A stretch of DNA of 64,000 nt from Granulicella sapmiensis. GTDB lineage: Bacteria; Acidobacteriota; Terriglobia; Terriglobales; Acidobacteriaceae. The notes below the pieces were generated by a model. That model was not told the DNA's origin and did not search any database. It was given only the letters and a program-made list of their open reading frames with translations. Shown here piece after piece: positions 26,243-34,800 of the stretch. The position numbers and the translations under genes are program-made. Positions within the stretch are counted from its first letter, which is position 1, and the number at the start of each line of letters is the position of its first letter. The stretch is taken from the NCBI GenBank assembly GCA_026225395.1, contig JAMFSR010000031.1, positions 1 through 64,000 of the forward strand, read 5' to 3'.

Positions 26243-26401
26243 ATGTTCTCGGAGCCGATCGCCATGCCTCTGCACCTCATCACCATCTGTATAGGCTTCC
26301 TCATCGCGTTCGGCCTGCAGCAGCTGGTCGAGTTCTTCCTGCGCCGCCGTCGCATCCGCAAACAGCAGCAAGACGAAAACAAACCACGCTCCGAAGACTA
26401 G
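26243..26401 (+). CDS. 52-residue single-pass membrane protein related to the downstream gene
   Basis: A short protein MFSEPIAMPLHLITICIGFL followed by IAFGLQQLVEFFLRRRR and a charged tail. The segment HLITICIGFLIAFGLQQLVE resembles residues 20-39 of the next gene (HIATIVVGLLLAIGLEQLVE), so the two are related: one transmembrane helix ending in a conserved LxQLVE and a basic stop-transfer stretch. The long extracytoplasmic part of its relative is absent. No clear ribosome site was seen. It may be a truncated paralogue or a genuine small partner protein. Confidence 0.6.
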   Translation: MFSEPIAMPLHLITICIGFLIAFGLQQLVEFFLRRRRIRKQQQDENKPRSED

Positions 26402-26460
26402 CCTAAGCTGACCGAAAACCGGACCAGCGCCGGGTTTCTCTATCCTCTACACTCTGTCTT

Positions 26461-27087
26461 ATGCTCGACGTCCACGACCCCGAACACACGCCGCACTCCG
26501 TACGCGACTTCTTCATCCACATCGCCACCATCGTCGTCGGCCTGTTACTCGCTATCGGCCTCGAGCAGTTGGTCGAGCTCATCCACCACCACCAGGAAGT
26601 CGTCACCACCCGCCGCGAACTCGCCATCGAAGACACCAAAAACATCAAGATCTTCCACGATGACGAAGGCTACCTCCTCTCCACCGAGCAGCAGGTCAAA
26701 GCCTACCTCGTCATTCTCCAGCACGCGCTCGCCACCAAAACCCCACCGCCCACCATTCTCAACATCGACCCCAACTACGACGACTTTCAGGACGCCGTCT
26801 TCAAGGCCGCCGACCGCACCGGTGTCCTCGCTCTCATGCCGCAGGACGAAGTGGCTTCCATCTCCGACCGCTACCTGAACTTCACCCAGTCCCAGGACCG
26901 CATCACCGAGATGTTCTACAAGCTCGACCGCGCCCAGGCCATCTTCCTCGCCGACCCCGATCCCACTCACCTTACCGTCGAACAGCAGCAGCATCTCTAC
27001 AGCGAACTCACCGAAGTCCTCGGCGACCTCAACAGCTTCCACGCCAGTTTTGAAGGCCTGGTGATCCTATACCCGCAGTACAAGTAG
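26461..27087 (+). CDS. 208-residue membrane-anchored protein of unknown function
   Basis: The N-terminus has VRDFFIHIATIVVGLLLAIG, a transmembrane helix (about 17-40) ending LEQLVELIHHHQE, followed by a 165-residue helical, charged soluble domain (coiled-coil-like, EVVTTRRELAIEDTKNIKIF onward). No catalytic motif is visible. Similar helix-plus-charged-domain proteins are common hypotheticals in acidobacteria (from memory of the lineage, not checked). The upstream 20 bases (26441-26460) are nearly identical to a stretch after the gene (27120-27139), including the start codon, so the region has undergone a small duplication. Confidence 0.7.
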   Translation: MLDVHDPEHTPHSVRDFFIHIATIVVGLLLAIGLEQLVELIHHHQEVVTTRRELAIEDTKNIKIFHDDEGYLLSTEQQVKAYLVILQHALATKTPPPTILNIDPNYDDFQDAVFKAADRTGVLALMPQDEVASISDRYLNFTQSQDRITEMFYKLDRAQAIFLADPDPTHLTVEQQQHLYSELTEVLGDLNSFHASFEGLVILYPQYK

Positions 27088-27119
27088 CCATACCGGCACG
27101 CCAATTTTTCTCTACACTC

Positions 27120-27154
27120 TATCCTCTACCCTCTGTCTTATGCGCGACGACACG
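27120..27154 (+). repeat. Partial duplicate of the 26461 gene's leader and start codon
   Basis: 27120-27149 matches 26441-26470 at 28 of 30 bases, covering the leader, ATG (27140) and first codons (ATGCGCGACG against ATGCTCGACG). The copy stops after five codons and runs into hairpin repeat copy D, so it looks like a gene start whose remainder was replaced by the repeat. Confidence 0.7.
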
Positions 27155-27202
27155 CCGGGTGGCCCATTCATGACGGTTTCATCGTCATGGGTGGGGAAGC
27201 AC
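27155..27202 (+). repeat. Dispersed hairpin repeat, copy D
   Basis: The arms CCCATTCATGACG and CGTCATGGGTGGG enclose GTTTCAT. Two wobble positions pair only as T-G in this orientation. The module GCCTTTGCCGTTGCTTTTCT with TTCTGCCATCC follows from 27220. Copies D and E share their sequence well past the hairpin. Confidence 0.85.
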
Positions 27203-27263
27203 AATCCTCAACCCTCGAGCCTTTGCCGTTGCTTTTCTTTCTGCCATCCATAGAGCAGTCAGA

Positions 27264-27722
27264 TCAACCCTCACTTGCATCGGGAATCCGTGCAAGCTCC
27301 TCGACATCGGCCAGATCTCGCAGCCTTCCCACTTGCCGCTTGTTTTCCATCAAGTCGAATTTCGAGATAAACGAAACCGGCAGCTCATCCACCATCGTCT
27401 CAACCCGGTTCCGCCACACCTGGTCGAAGCCCATCTCCCCAATGGAAGCGAGTATGTCGATATGGTCCTCTTCGGGGCCAAACCGTAGGTTCTCCTCATC
27501 ATTGAGCAGATCGGCAGCCTCCAGACCCTCCAGTGGAACTCCCAGCGCCAGCAGAGCACCGAAGGCCGCGCATGCGTTCTCCAACGTCGGCCGAATGAAG
27601 ATATCCAGGTCATGGGTGGCGCGCACATAACCATGCGCGTTCACAGCCACGCCGCCCACTACGGCGTAGTCAACCTTGGCGGCGGCGAACGCGGCTAGGA
27701 GTGAAATCTGCTTTTCGTTCAT
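27264..27722 (-). CDS. Nucleotidyltransferase-fold protein, probable toxin-type partner
   Basis: A 152-residue protein with the nucleotidyltransferase core: VVGGVAVNAHG (21-31), the RATHDLDIFI block carrying the catalytic DLD (38-40), then DHIDILASIGEMGF. This pattern is found in AbiEii/MNT-type toxins and in DUF6036-like proteins. Its start overlaps the 3' end of the 74-residue gene upstream on the same strand by 53 bases, an arrangement typical of toxin-antitoxin pairs. Toxicity is inferred and not shown. Confidence 0.72.
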   Translation of the reverse strand: MNEKQISLLAAFAAAKVDYAVVGGVAVNAHGYVRATHDLDIFIRPTLENACAAFGALLALGVPLEGLEAADLLNDEENLRFGPEEDHIDILASIGEMGFDQVWRNRVETMVDELPVSFISKFDLMENKRQVGRLRDLADVEELARIPDASEG

Positions 27723-27894
27723 CGATGTCGATCCCTCGCATCCGGTACATGCGCCGCGTCAGCTCTGTCGCCGCAGCAAGCCGCTCCGGTATGCTCTTCC
27801 GGCTCCAGTAGAGCAGCTGCTCCATCCGCGCCTCGTCATGACTGAGTTTTCTCGGCCCGGAAAAAGACGCGCCTCTGATCGCCGATGAGTCCAT
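27670..27894 (-). CDS. 74-residue partner of the nucleotidyltransferase, possible antitoxin
   Basis: A small basic protein: MDSSAIRGASFSGPRKLSHD, then EARMEQLLYWSRKSIPERLA, and a C-terminal helix AAATELTRRMYRMRGIDIDE with a basic tail. The WSRKSIPERLAAATELTRRM stretch resembles short helical proteins encoded ahead of nucleotidyltransferase genes. The frame can be opened to 27951, but that extension runs into hairpin repeat copy E, so the ATG at 27894 is used. It overlaps the nucleotidyltransferase by 53 bases. No known antitoxin domain was recognised. Confidence 0.6.
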   Translation of the reverse strand: MDSSAIRGASFSGPRKLSHDEARMEQLLYWSRKSIPERLAAATELTRRMYRMRGIDIDERKADFTPSRVRRRQG

Positions 27895-27938
27895 GCAACG
27901 ATGATAGGACAAGTTGAGATAGCTCCGTGTGCCCCAGT

Positions 27939-27986
27939 CCGGGTGGCCCATTCATGACGGCTTCATCGTCATGGGTGGGGAAGCAC
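27939..27986 (+). repeat. Dispersed hairpin repeat, copy E
   Basis: The arms CCCATTCATGACG and CGTCATGGGTGGG enclose GCTTCAT. It is followed by GCCTTTGCCTCGCTTTTCTT and TCTGTCATCCTCG (from 28003). It lies in the 345-bp gap between the antitoxin-like gene and the purine permease; apart from copies E and F and their modules, nothing else was seen in that gap. Confidence 0.85.
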
Positions 27987-28069
27987 AATCCTCAACCCAC
28001 GAGCCTTTGCCTCGCTTTTCTTTCTGTCATCCTCGCAGCATTAGCTTCTTACCGACTCGCCCATACCAT

Positions 28070-28117
28070 CCGGGTGGCCCATTCATGACAGTTTCATCGT
28101 CATGAGTGGGGAACACC
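28070..28117 (+). repeat. Dispersed hairpin repeat, copy F
   Basis: The arms CCCATTCATGAC and GTCATGAGTGGG pair, with one extra A/C mismatch at the loop, then GGGGAACACC. The module GCTTTTGCCGTTGCTTGTTC follows at 28132. Confidence 0.85.
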
Positions 28118-28239
28118 AATGCCAACCCACCAGCTTTTGCCGTTGCTTGTTCTTCCCCATCACTCCAAAACCCCATTCACGCTATCCTTGAACACAACCG
28201 TTCATCATCCTGTGATCTGAAGAGGGAACCAGCAGCCTT

Positions 28240-29547
28240 ATGCGCAGCCGTCTGGAAAAGTACTTTCACTTTGAAGAGTTGCAGGCCAACTGGCGAACCG
28301 AAACCCTCGCCGGCCTCACCACCTTCATCACGATGGCGTACATCATCTTCGTGAACCCGGCCATCCTCTCGCAAACCGGCATGCCCCTCGCCGCGGTCAC
28401 CACCAGCACCTGCCTCTGCGCGGCCTTCGGCTCCATCATGATGGGCGCCCTCGCCAACTACCCACTCGCCCTCGCACCGGGCATGGGCCTGAACGCGTAC
28501 TTCACCTACACCGTCGTCAAAGGCATGGGCGTGCCGTGGCAGACGGCCCTCGGCGCAGTCTTCCTCTCCGGCGTCATCTTCCTTCTGCTCACCTTTGGAG
28601 GCATTCGCCAGAAGCTAGTCGGCGCCATCCCCTATCAGCTCCACGCATCCGTAGCTGGAGGCATCGGCCTCTTCATCGCCTTCATCGGCCTGCGCAACTC
28701 CGGCATCATCGTCCCCAGCCCCGCGACAACCGTAACGCTCGGCAACATGCACTCGCCCGCCGTGCTGCTAGCCGTCTTCGGCATCGTGCTCATCGCCATC
28801 CTGCAGGCCTACCGCATCAAGGCCTCCATGCTCATCGGCGTCCTCGTCACGCTGGTCGTCGGCATCCTCTTCCACCAGGTCAAGTGGACACCCTCCACCT
28901 TCAACCCCATGGCGATCAAGCAAACCGCCTTCCACCTCGACATCCGCGGCGCGCTCAAGATGAACGCCCTCGAAATCATCTTCGTCTTCCTCTTCGTCGA
29001 TCTCTTCGACAACATCGGCACCCTGGTCGCCGTCACCGAACGGGCTGGGTTGATAGCCGAAGACCACACCATCCCCCGCCTCGATAAGATCTTCTTCGCC
29101 GACGCCACAGCAACAGTAGTCGGCTCACTAGCCGGCACATCCACGGTCACCAGCTACATCGAAAGCTCCGCCGGCGTAGCCGCAGGCGGACGCACGGGCG
29201 TAACGGCCATCGTCACCGGCATCCTCTTCTTCCTCGCCATCTTCGTCGCTCCCATCGTCGGCGCCATCCCCGACTTCGCCACCGCTCCCGCCCTCATCCT
29301 CGTAGGCGCCTTGATGGTCGCCGGCGCCGCCCGCATCGACTGGGAAGAACCCCGCATCGCCATCCCCAGCTTCCTCACCCTCATCACCATCCCCCTCACG
29401 TACTCCATCGCCACGGGCCTCTCCTTTGGCATCATCAGCTTCGCTGTGCTCGAGCTAGCCACCGGCCGTGGCCGCAAGCAACACTGGATGCTCTACCTCC
29501 TGGCCCTCCTCTTCCTCTCCCGCTTCATCTACCTCCACGCTGGCTAA
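28240..29547 (+). CDS. Purine permease, AzgA/NCS2 family
   Basis: A 435-residue membrane protein with about twelve helices. The N-terminal NWRTETLAGLTTFITMAYII and FVNPAILSQTGMP are diagnostic of the AzgA (adenine/guanine/hypoxanthine) group. The substrate helix region reads NYPLALAPGMGLNAYFTY, and the C-terminal half has LFVDLFDNIGTLVAVTERAG and GTSTVTSYIESSAGVAAGGR. It imports purine bases by proton or sodium symport. The start is ATG at 28240 with GAAGAGGG about 12 bases ahead. It fits the purine theme of the deaminase genes in this window, but is not in an operon with them. Confidence 0.88.
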   Translation: MRSRLEKYFHFEELQANWRTETLAGLTTFITMAYIIFVNPAILSQTGMPLAAVTTSTCLCAAFGSIMMGALANYPLALAPGMGLNAYFTYTVVKGMGVPWQTALGAVFLSGVIFLLLTFGGIRQKLVGAIPYQLHASVAGGIGLFIAFIGLRNSGIIVPSPATTVTLGNMHSPAVLLAVFGIVLIAILQAYRIKASMLIGVLVTLVVGILFHQVKWTPSTFNPMAIKQTAFHLDIRGALKMNALEIIFVFLFVDLFDNIGTLVAVTERAGLIAEDHTIPRLDKIFFADATATVVGSLAGTSTVTSYIESSAGVAAGGRTGVTAIVTGILFFLAIFVAPIVGAIPDFATAPALILVGALMVAGAARIDWEEPRIAIPSFLTLITIPLTYSIATGLSFGIISFAVLELATGRGRKQHWMLYLLALLFLSRFIYLHAG

Positions 29548-29620
29548 CTCTCCCCGATGTGTCATCTCGACCGGAGCGCAGCGCAGTGGAGAGACCTGCA
29601 GCTTGTGGCCGCACAACCCT

Positions 29621-29668
29621 CCGGGTGGCCCATTCATGACGGTCTCATCGTCATGAGTGGGGAACACC
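29621..29668 (+). repeat. Dispersed hairpin repeat, copy G
   Basis: The arms CCCATTCATGACG and CGTCATGAGTGGG enclose GTCTCAT, then GGGGAACACC. A GTCATCTCGACCGGAGCGCA module lies upstream (29563) and a GCCGTTGCCGTTGC module downstream (29686). Confidence 0.85.
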
Positions 29669-29813
29669 AACTGTCCACCCCACAAGCCGTTGCCGTTGCT
29701 TCTCCACCGCGACCCTATACTGAAATGGCTTCAACTGCATCGAAACCTATTGCAAGCCGCGAGCGTCCTACTAACCGCTGGCTATAAGTTCGAATCACGA
29801 CAGGAGAAATCAG

Positions 29814-30239
29814 ATGGATCGCAGCGCATCAGCAGTTTGGCATGGCGGGTTGAAGGACGGTAAGGGCGTTATCAGCACGCAGAGCGGCACGCTGCATGAA
29901 ACCCAGTACAGCTTCAGCACGCGCTTTGAGAACGGCGTAGGCACCAACCCCGAAGAGCTCATTGCCGCAGCCCACGCCGCCTGCTTCACCATGGCGCTCA
30001 GCGGCCAGCTCACCAGCGTAGAGCGCCCGCCTGAAACCCTCGAAACCACCGCGGTCGTCACCATGGAAAAGACCGACGACGGTCCCACCATCACCAAGAT
30101 CCACCTCACCACCCGCGCCAAGGTAGCGAACATCGAAAAAGAAAAGTTCGACGAGCTCGCCAAGAAGGCCAAGGAAGGCTGCCCCATCTCCCGCCTCCTC
30201 AAAGCCGCCGAAATCACCCTCGACGCCCAACTCGTCTAA
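29814..30239 (+). CDS. OsmC-type peroxiredoxin
   Basis: A 141-residue thiol peroxidase that reduces organic hydroperoxides. The two reactive cysteines are Cys57 in AAAHAACFTM and Cys123 in KEGCPISRLL, and the N-terminal substrate-pocket block NPEELIAAAHAACF is classic. It is of the OsmC subgroup by its length and the GTNPEELIAAA motif. CAGGAG lies 8 bases before the ATG. A strong terminator follows at 30291, so it is monocistronic. Confidence 0.92.
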   Translation: MDRSASAVWHGGLKDGKGVISTQSGTLHETQYSFSTRFENGVGTNPEELIAAAHAACFTMALSGQLTSVERPPETLETTAVVTMEKTDDGPTITKIHLTTRAKVANIEKEKFDELAKKAKEGCPISRLLKAAEITLDAQLV

Positions 30240-30290
30240 CGGCTCTCCTCAAACCTCGCTCCTCGAGCTCTCAAGCCTCGACAAAAACAA

Positions 30291-30316
30291 AGACCTGCCA
30301 CCTCGGCAGGTCTTTT
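30291..30316 (+). terminator. Intrinsic terminator after OsmC
   Basis: AGACCTGCC (30291-30299) pairs with GGCAGGTCT (30305-30313), followed by TTTTCTGTC. It lies 51 bases after the stop codon. Confidence 0.88.
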
Positions 30317-30443
30317 CTGTCACGAACCAAATGTAAAGTTTGCTGGACACCGTGCCCAACCACAAACTCACCACAGCCATCCAGAAACCACCATAAATTT
30401 GCACGACAAAAACTGCCGGTAAAACCCAGCAAAACCCGAAAAG

Positions 30444-30457
30444 GTTCCACGTGGAAC
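30444..30457. other. parS-like ParB-binding palindrome
   Basis: GTTCCACGTGGAAC is a perfect 14-bp dyad. With the flanking A at 30458 it matches the widely conserved bacterial chromosomal parS consensus TGTTCCACGTGGAACA at 15 of 16 positions (the flanking G at 30443 is the one difference). In most bacteria parS sites cluster near the replication origin. It sits in the short gap between the convergent OsmC and cation transporter genes. No second copy was found in the window. Confidence 0.75.
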
Positions 30458-30469
30458 ATTGTTGGTTAA

Positions 30470-31438
30470 CTAGTGCGCATGCGCATGGTCGTGCCCGCCA
30501 GGTCCATGATGATGGTGCGAATGCCCATCGATCACATCCGGCTCCGGCGGACTGCAGCAGTCGCCAACTGTAACGCAATCAGTCACTTCCAGCTGAATCG
30601 TAGTGTGATGAATCCCAAAGTGATCCCGCAGTTGATGGTTGATCCGCTCCAGTACAGCCTCACACTCGGTCAGCGGCATCTCGACCACCTGCACATGGCT
30701 GGCCAGCGCGTGCGACTGCGACGTCAGGCTCCAAATGTGCAAATCATGCACATTAACCACACCTTCCACCTTCGTCATAGCGGCCCGTATGTCGCTAAGA
30801 TTCAACGTTTTAGGCGTTCCTTCGAGCAGAATATGCAGCGTCTCCCGCACGATCGACCACGAACTCCAAAGGATCATCGCCGCAATAATCAGCGAAAGCA
30901 GCGGATCAATCCAGTACTGATGCGTGAGCATGATCGCAAAACCACCCACAATTACAGCGGCTGTCGACAGCGTATCGCCCAGCATGTGTAAGAAAACACT
31001 GCGGATATTCACGTCACCCGAAAACTTCCAGAGCAGCGCCGCAATCAACCCATTCATCACAACACCCGCTGCCGCAACCTGCATCATCAGCTTCGGCTCA
31101 ACTGTCACCGGATGAGCAAAACGATGGATGGCCGCGAATGCAATCCAGAGCGCTAACACCATCAGGCTCAACGCGTTGACGAACCCAGCCAGCACTCCGG
31201 CACGCTGATACCCGAACGTTCTTTGGTCAGTGGCCGGCCGCGTTTGCAGGTAAACCGCCACAAAACTCAACGCTAACGCCAGAAAGTCCGACACATTATG
31301 CCCGGCCTCGGAGATCAGCGCCAACGAATGTGCGCGGAGGCCGAAGTAGAGCGTCGCGAGGATATAAAGCAGCGTCAGCGCGAGCGAAAACTTGAGGATG
31401 CGCTGCATCGAACCGGCCGGTTTGGCATGGACATGCAC
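30470..31438 (-). CDS. Cation diffusion facilitator (zinc/cobalt/cadmium exporter)
   Basis: A 322-residue CDF transporter. Six transmembrane helices carry the metal site HNVSD (47-51) in ISEAGHNVSDF and the second site in HMLGDTLS. A cytoplasmic domain follows (LLEGTPKTLNLSDIRAAMTK, then VNVHDLHIWSL). The C-terminus is His-rich (HSHHHHGPGGHDHAHAH), as in CzcD/ZitB-type exporters, and carries an upstream CCSPPEP. The start is GTG at 31438 giving MHVHAKPAGS; the alternative is ATG at 31408. It is convergent with OsmC. Confidence 0.88.
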   Translation of the reverse strand: MHVHAKPAGSMQRILKFSLALTLLYILATLYFGLRAHSLALISEAGHNVSDFLALALSFVAVYLQTRPATDQRTFGYQRAGVLAGFVNALSLMVLALWIAFAAIHRFAHPVTVEPKLMMQVAAAGVVMNGLIAALLWKFSGDVNIRSVFLHMLGDTLSTAAVIVGGFAIMLTHQYWIDPLLSLIIAAMILWSSWSIVRETLHILLEGTPKTLNLSDIRAAMTKVEGVVNVHDLHIWSLTSQSHALASHVQVVEMPLTECEAVLERINHQLRDHFGIHHTTIQLEVTDCVTVGDCCSPPEPDVIDGHSHHHHGPGGHDHAHAH

Positions 31439-31644
31439 ACCTCTATTGTATCCGTCTATCGCGACTCAAATCCGGACAGGTTTACATCGCTTTAATCACG
31501 CGGCGGTAAGTTCATCTCATGCCGTAATTTCGACAATAAAGAAACCACTCATGCCACGAGGTTTCGCGTGAGTGAAGCGACTTAAACTCACAGAAAACAA
31601 TCAGCTGATAGAGAAAAGTGCATAGAAGAATAAGCAAAAATCTT

Positions 31645-31673
31645 TTGCCTGCCCGGGTTTCTTGAGCTACATT
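31645..31673 (+). promoter_or_regulatory. Possible sigma-70 promoter ahead of the first TonB receptor
   Basis: TTGCCT and TACATT lie 17 bases apart. The 393-bp gap (31439-31831) otherwise holds an AT-rich leader, a short CGGGC/GCCCG hairpin near 31693 and an AAGG ribosome-like site before the receptor ATG. No gene was seen. The match to consensus is partial. Confidence 0.4.
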
Positions 31674-31831
31674 GGGTTATCCGACATTTTTCACGGGCTC
31701 CGCCCGGAATGAATTTAATATGTGCCGCAGAACATATCCGGCACAGAGCTCCATTTTCAATTGCGAAGGGGAACGGCCAAACCCTTGCAAGCAGTAGATC
31801 GATATCAAGATCCAATGAGGAAGGTATACAG

Positions 31832-34800
31832 ATGAAAAAGCTTTTTGGGAGGCACTTCGCACTATCCTGTTGCTTGTTGTTGCTGATGGCGCTGTCTTTC
31901 GCGACCGTCGCCAACGCACAGGGCACACTGGGTTCGATCAACGGAACCGTGCTCGATAGCTCCGGCGCGGCGGTCCCCGGTTCGACCGTGACGGTCACCG
32001 ATGCTGAGATCGGTGTGACGCGCAGCGTTACCTCCTCCTCCAACGGCTACTTCCAAGTCTTCAACCTTCCTATCGGCAACTATAAGGTCACGGTAACGCA
32101 CGACGGCTTCAGCACCGAGGACATGTCCGGTATCAGTGTCAAGGAAGCGCAGGCCAGCACTGTCACCGCGACCTTAAAGGTTGGCTCCGAGACGACCTCG
32201 GTTGATGTCACCGCGAACCCGATGTTGAACGCAACCGATACCACCAACGGCTACACGCTGGATGCGGCTCAGATCGAGCAGGCTCCTTTGGCTACCGGCA
32301 GCTTCACGCAGCTCGCCGTGCTCTCGCCTGGTGCGAACGCTGAACTGTTGAGCGGTCTGGACACGAACGCCGGTCTCGGCAACCAGCCCATCTGGGCCAA
32401 CGGCCAGCGCGACACGTCGAACACGTTCCAGGTCAACGGTGTCGATGCTACCAACCTCTTCAACGGCAAAAGCTCAAGCAGCACGACCTCGCAGCGCTAC
32501 AATTTCAACATCGGCGCAGGCGGGTCAGCCACATCGTCCTCGGGCGGCGGCACGATCGCCGGTGCGGCGCAGACCGGAACCTCGGTTTATGGATCCAACG
32601 GCAACAGCTTGCCTTCCCCTCCGCAGGAGTTCCTGCAGGAACTGCGCGTGAACACGTCGCTCTATGATGCGCAGCAGGGCGCAACAAGCGGGGCGCAGAT
32701 CGACGCGAATACTAAATCCGGCACCAACTCGCTGCACGGTGAGGTTTATGGCGCCTACGCCAACAACTATTCCAACGCAGACCCTTTCTTCTTCAAGCAG
32801 GCGTATCTCCTCTCCGGTCAAGGCATCGGCGCGTTCCCGGCCCATCTCGTAAATCCGGAGCTGCACCGTGAGTCGATGGGGGCGACTCTTGGCGGTCCCA
32901 TCAAGAAGGACAAGCTGTTCTTCTTTGTGGCCTACCAGCACCTGTATGCATCCGATGAGTCGACGGGCCTGTCGCAGTTCAACGTGCCGATCGGCCTCAC
33001 GGATGACCGCTCGACGGCAGGCATTGTCAAGGCGGCGACGAGCTACCAGCAGGGCACGGCGTACACGGTTCCGGCTGCGGGACTCGCACAGCAGGCTGTC
33101 GATCTTCTGAATGCTAAGCTGCCGAACGGCCAGTACGTGATTCCTTCCTCGCAGAGCGCACCGGGGGCCGGCTATCTTTATGGCGTTCCCAACGTGACGC
33201 TGGTCGGAGTTTCGACCTTGGCGGGCGACATGGCGAACGGTGCGCTCGACTATGACGTCACCAAGACCGATCGTCTTTCGTTCAAGTACTACTATCAGAA
33301 CGATCCCCTCACCAAGCCATTTGGATATTCCGAAACAGGCGGCTTCCCGACCAGCAGCGCTAATGGCGCTCAAGTCGGCGAAATCGACAACACGATTTCA
33401 ATCGGATCGCGCATAAACTGGGAGCAGCGCCTGGGCTACGCGCGCATGCGCACTTATAGCTACTACAACCAGAACTTCACCGATACAACGACGCCTTCCG
33501 GCGGCGCGAACTTCGGTATCGGGCTCCCAGGGGCGCCGAATTCTCCGGCCGTGCTTCCGGGCATGTACATCTCCAGCTTTGCGATCAATGTGGCGAACTC
33601 ATCGCCCGGCCTGAAGACCGGCCCCTACAGCGTTTTCGCTAACACGGGATACTTCCAGAACCGCCTGAACCCGTCCACGAACGTCATCTTCACGATCGGC
33701 AAGCACACGCTCGTTGCCGGCGGCGGCTATAGTTACACGCAGCTGAACCTTAAGAACAACCGGAACGGCCTTGGTTTTGTGACGGCCAGTTCGTTCACGA
33801 ACTTTCTTGCCGGTACCACAAGCGGTTCGAGCTATCTCAACACGACCGATGCCAACACCGGCCGTAACAATGCCGACCGTTACTACCGGACCAACGAAGT
33901 TGATGGATATGTACAGGACAAGTGGCAGGCGATGGCCAACCTGAGCATCACGGCGGGCGTGCGGTACGATTACCACGGCGGCTTGACTGAAAAGTACGGC
34001 AATATTTTCAATTTCAACCCTGCAACGTACAACGTGACCGGTAACGATCCGGTGGTTGGCGGAGCACCCTACGCGGTGGTTGGAAACGGATCGGGTTTCG
34101 TCGTGGCGGGCAACAACGTCAATGCGACTGCCAATACAACGGATTCGACCCTCACAGGCCGCCAGTGGGGTGTTTCACCGCGCGTCGGTTTTGCGTTTTC
34201 CCCCGAGATGAACGGCGGTAAGGTCGTCTTCCGCGGCGGTGTTGGTCTGTACTACGACCGCGGCGAACTATTCAGCTATCTTTCGCCTCCGGCCGGCAGC
34301 GCGGTGGGCGGCCCCTTCGGTGTTACTGAAGAGTCTCCGCTGGTGAGCTACGTGAAGGGTGTTAAGTCCGCTGCTGGGAAGGGCCTCGCGAATCCGTATC
34401 TTGGTGCGGTGGCAAGCCCGGCCACGCCAAGTTCGTCCGCGTCGGGCCCCACAACCGCACTGCAGGGCGCACTCGGGAACCTGGGAGGTACGACGGCGCT
34501 CTATAACGGCAAGGGAACCACTCTTACCTGCGGCGGCGTGAACAACCAGGCGTTGGGCACCTGCGTGTCCCCGCTCGACTTCGGCGCTTACAACTCGAAG
34601 AACGTTCTTCCCTACACGATCAACTTTGCGTTCAACATGCAGTGGCAGGCGCGTCCGGACCTCGCGGTCACGATCGGTTATTCCGGCAATCGTGGACGGC
34701 ACGCGGTAATTCCGCTTCCCTTCAATGAGCCGCAAGAAGGCACGGCTACCAATCCGACGCAGATCGGAGGTGTTTCTCCTCACTCGAGCGGCATTACCAC

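Noticed and set aside
30240-31900. Possible oriC with DnaA boxes near the parS-like site
   Set aside because: No TTATNCACA cluster or AT-rich unwinding region was recognised, and no dnaA, dnaN or gyrB is in the window. The origin idea therefore rests only on skew and parS.
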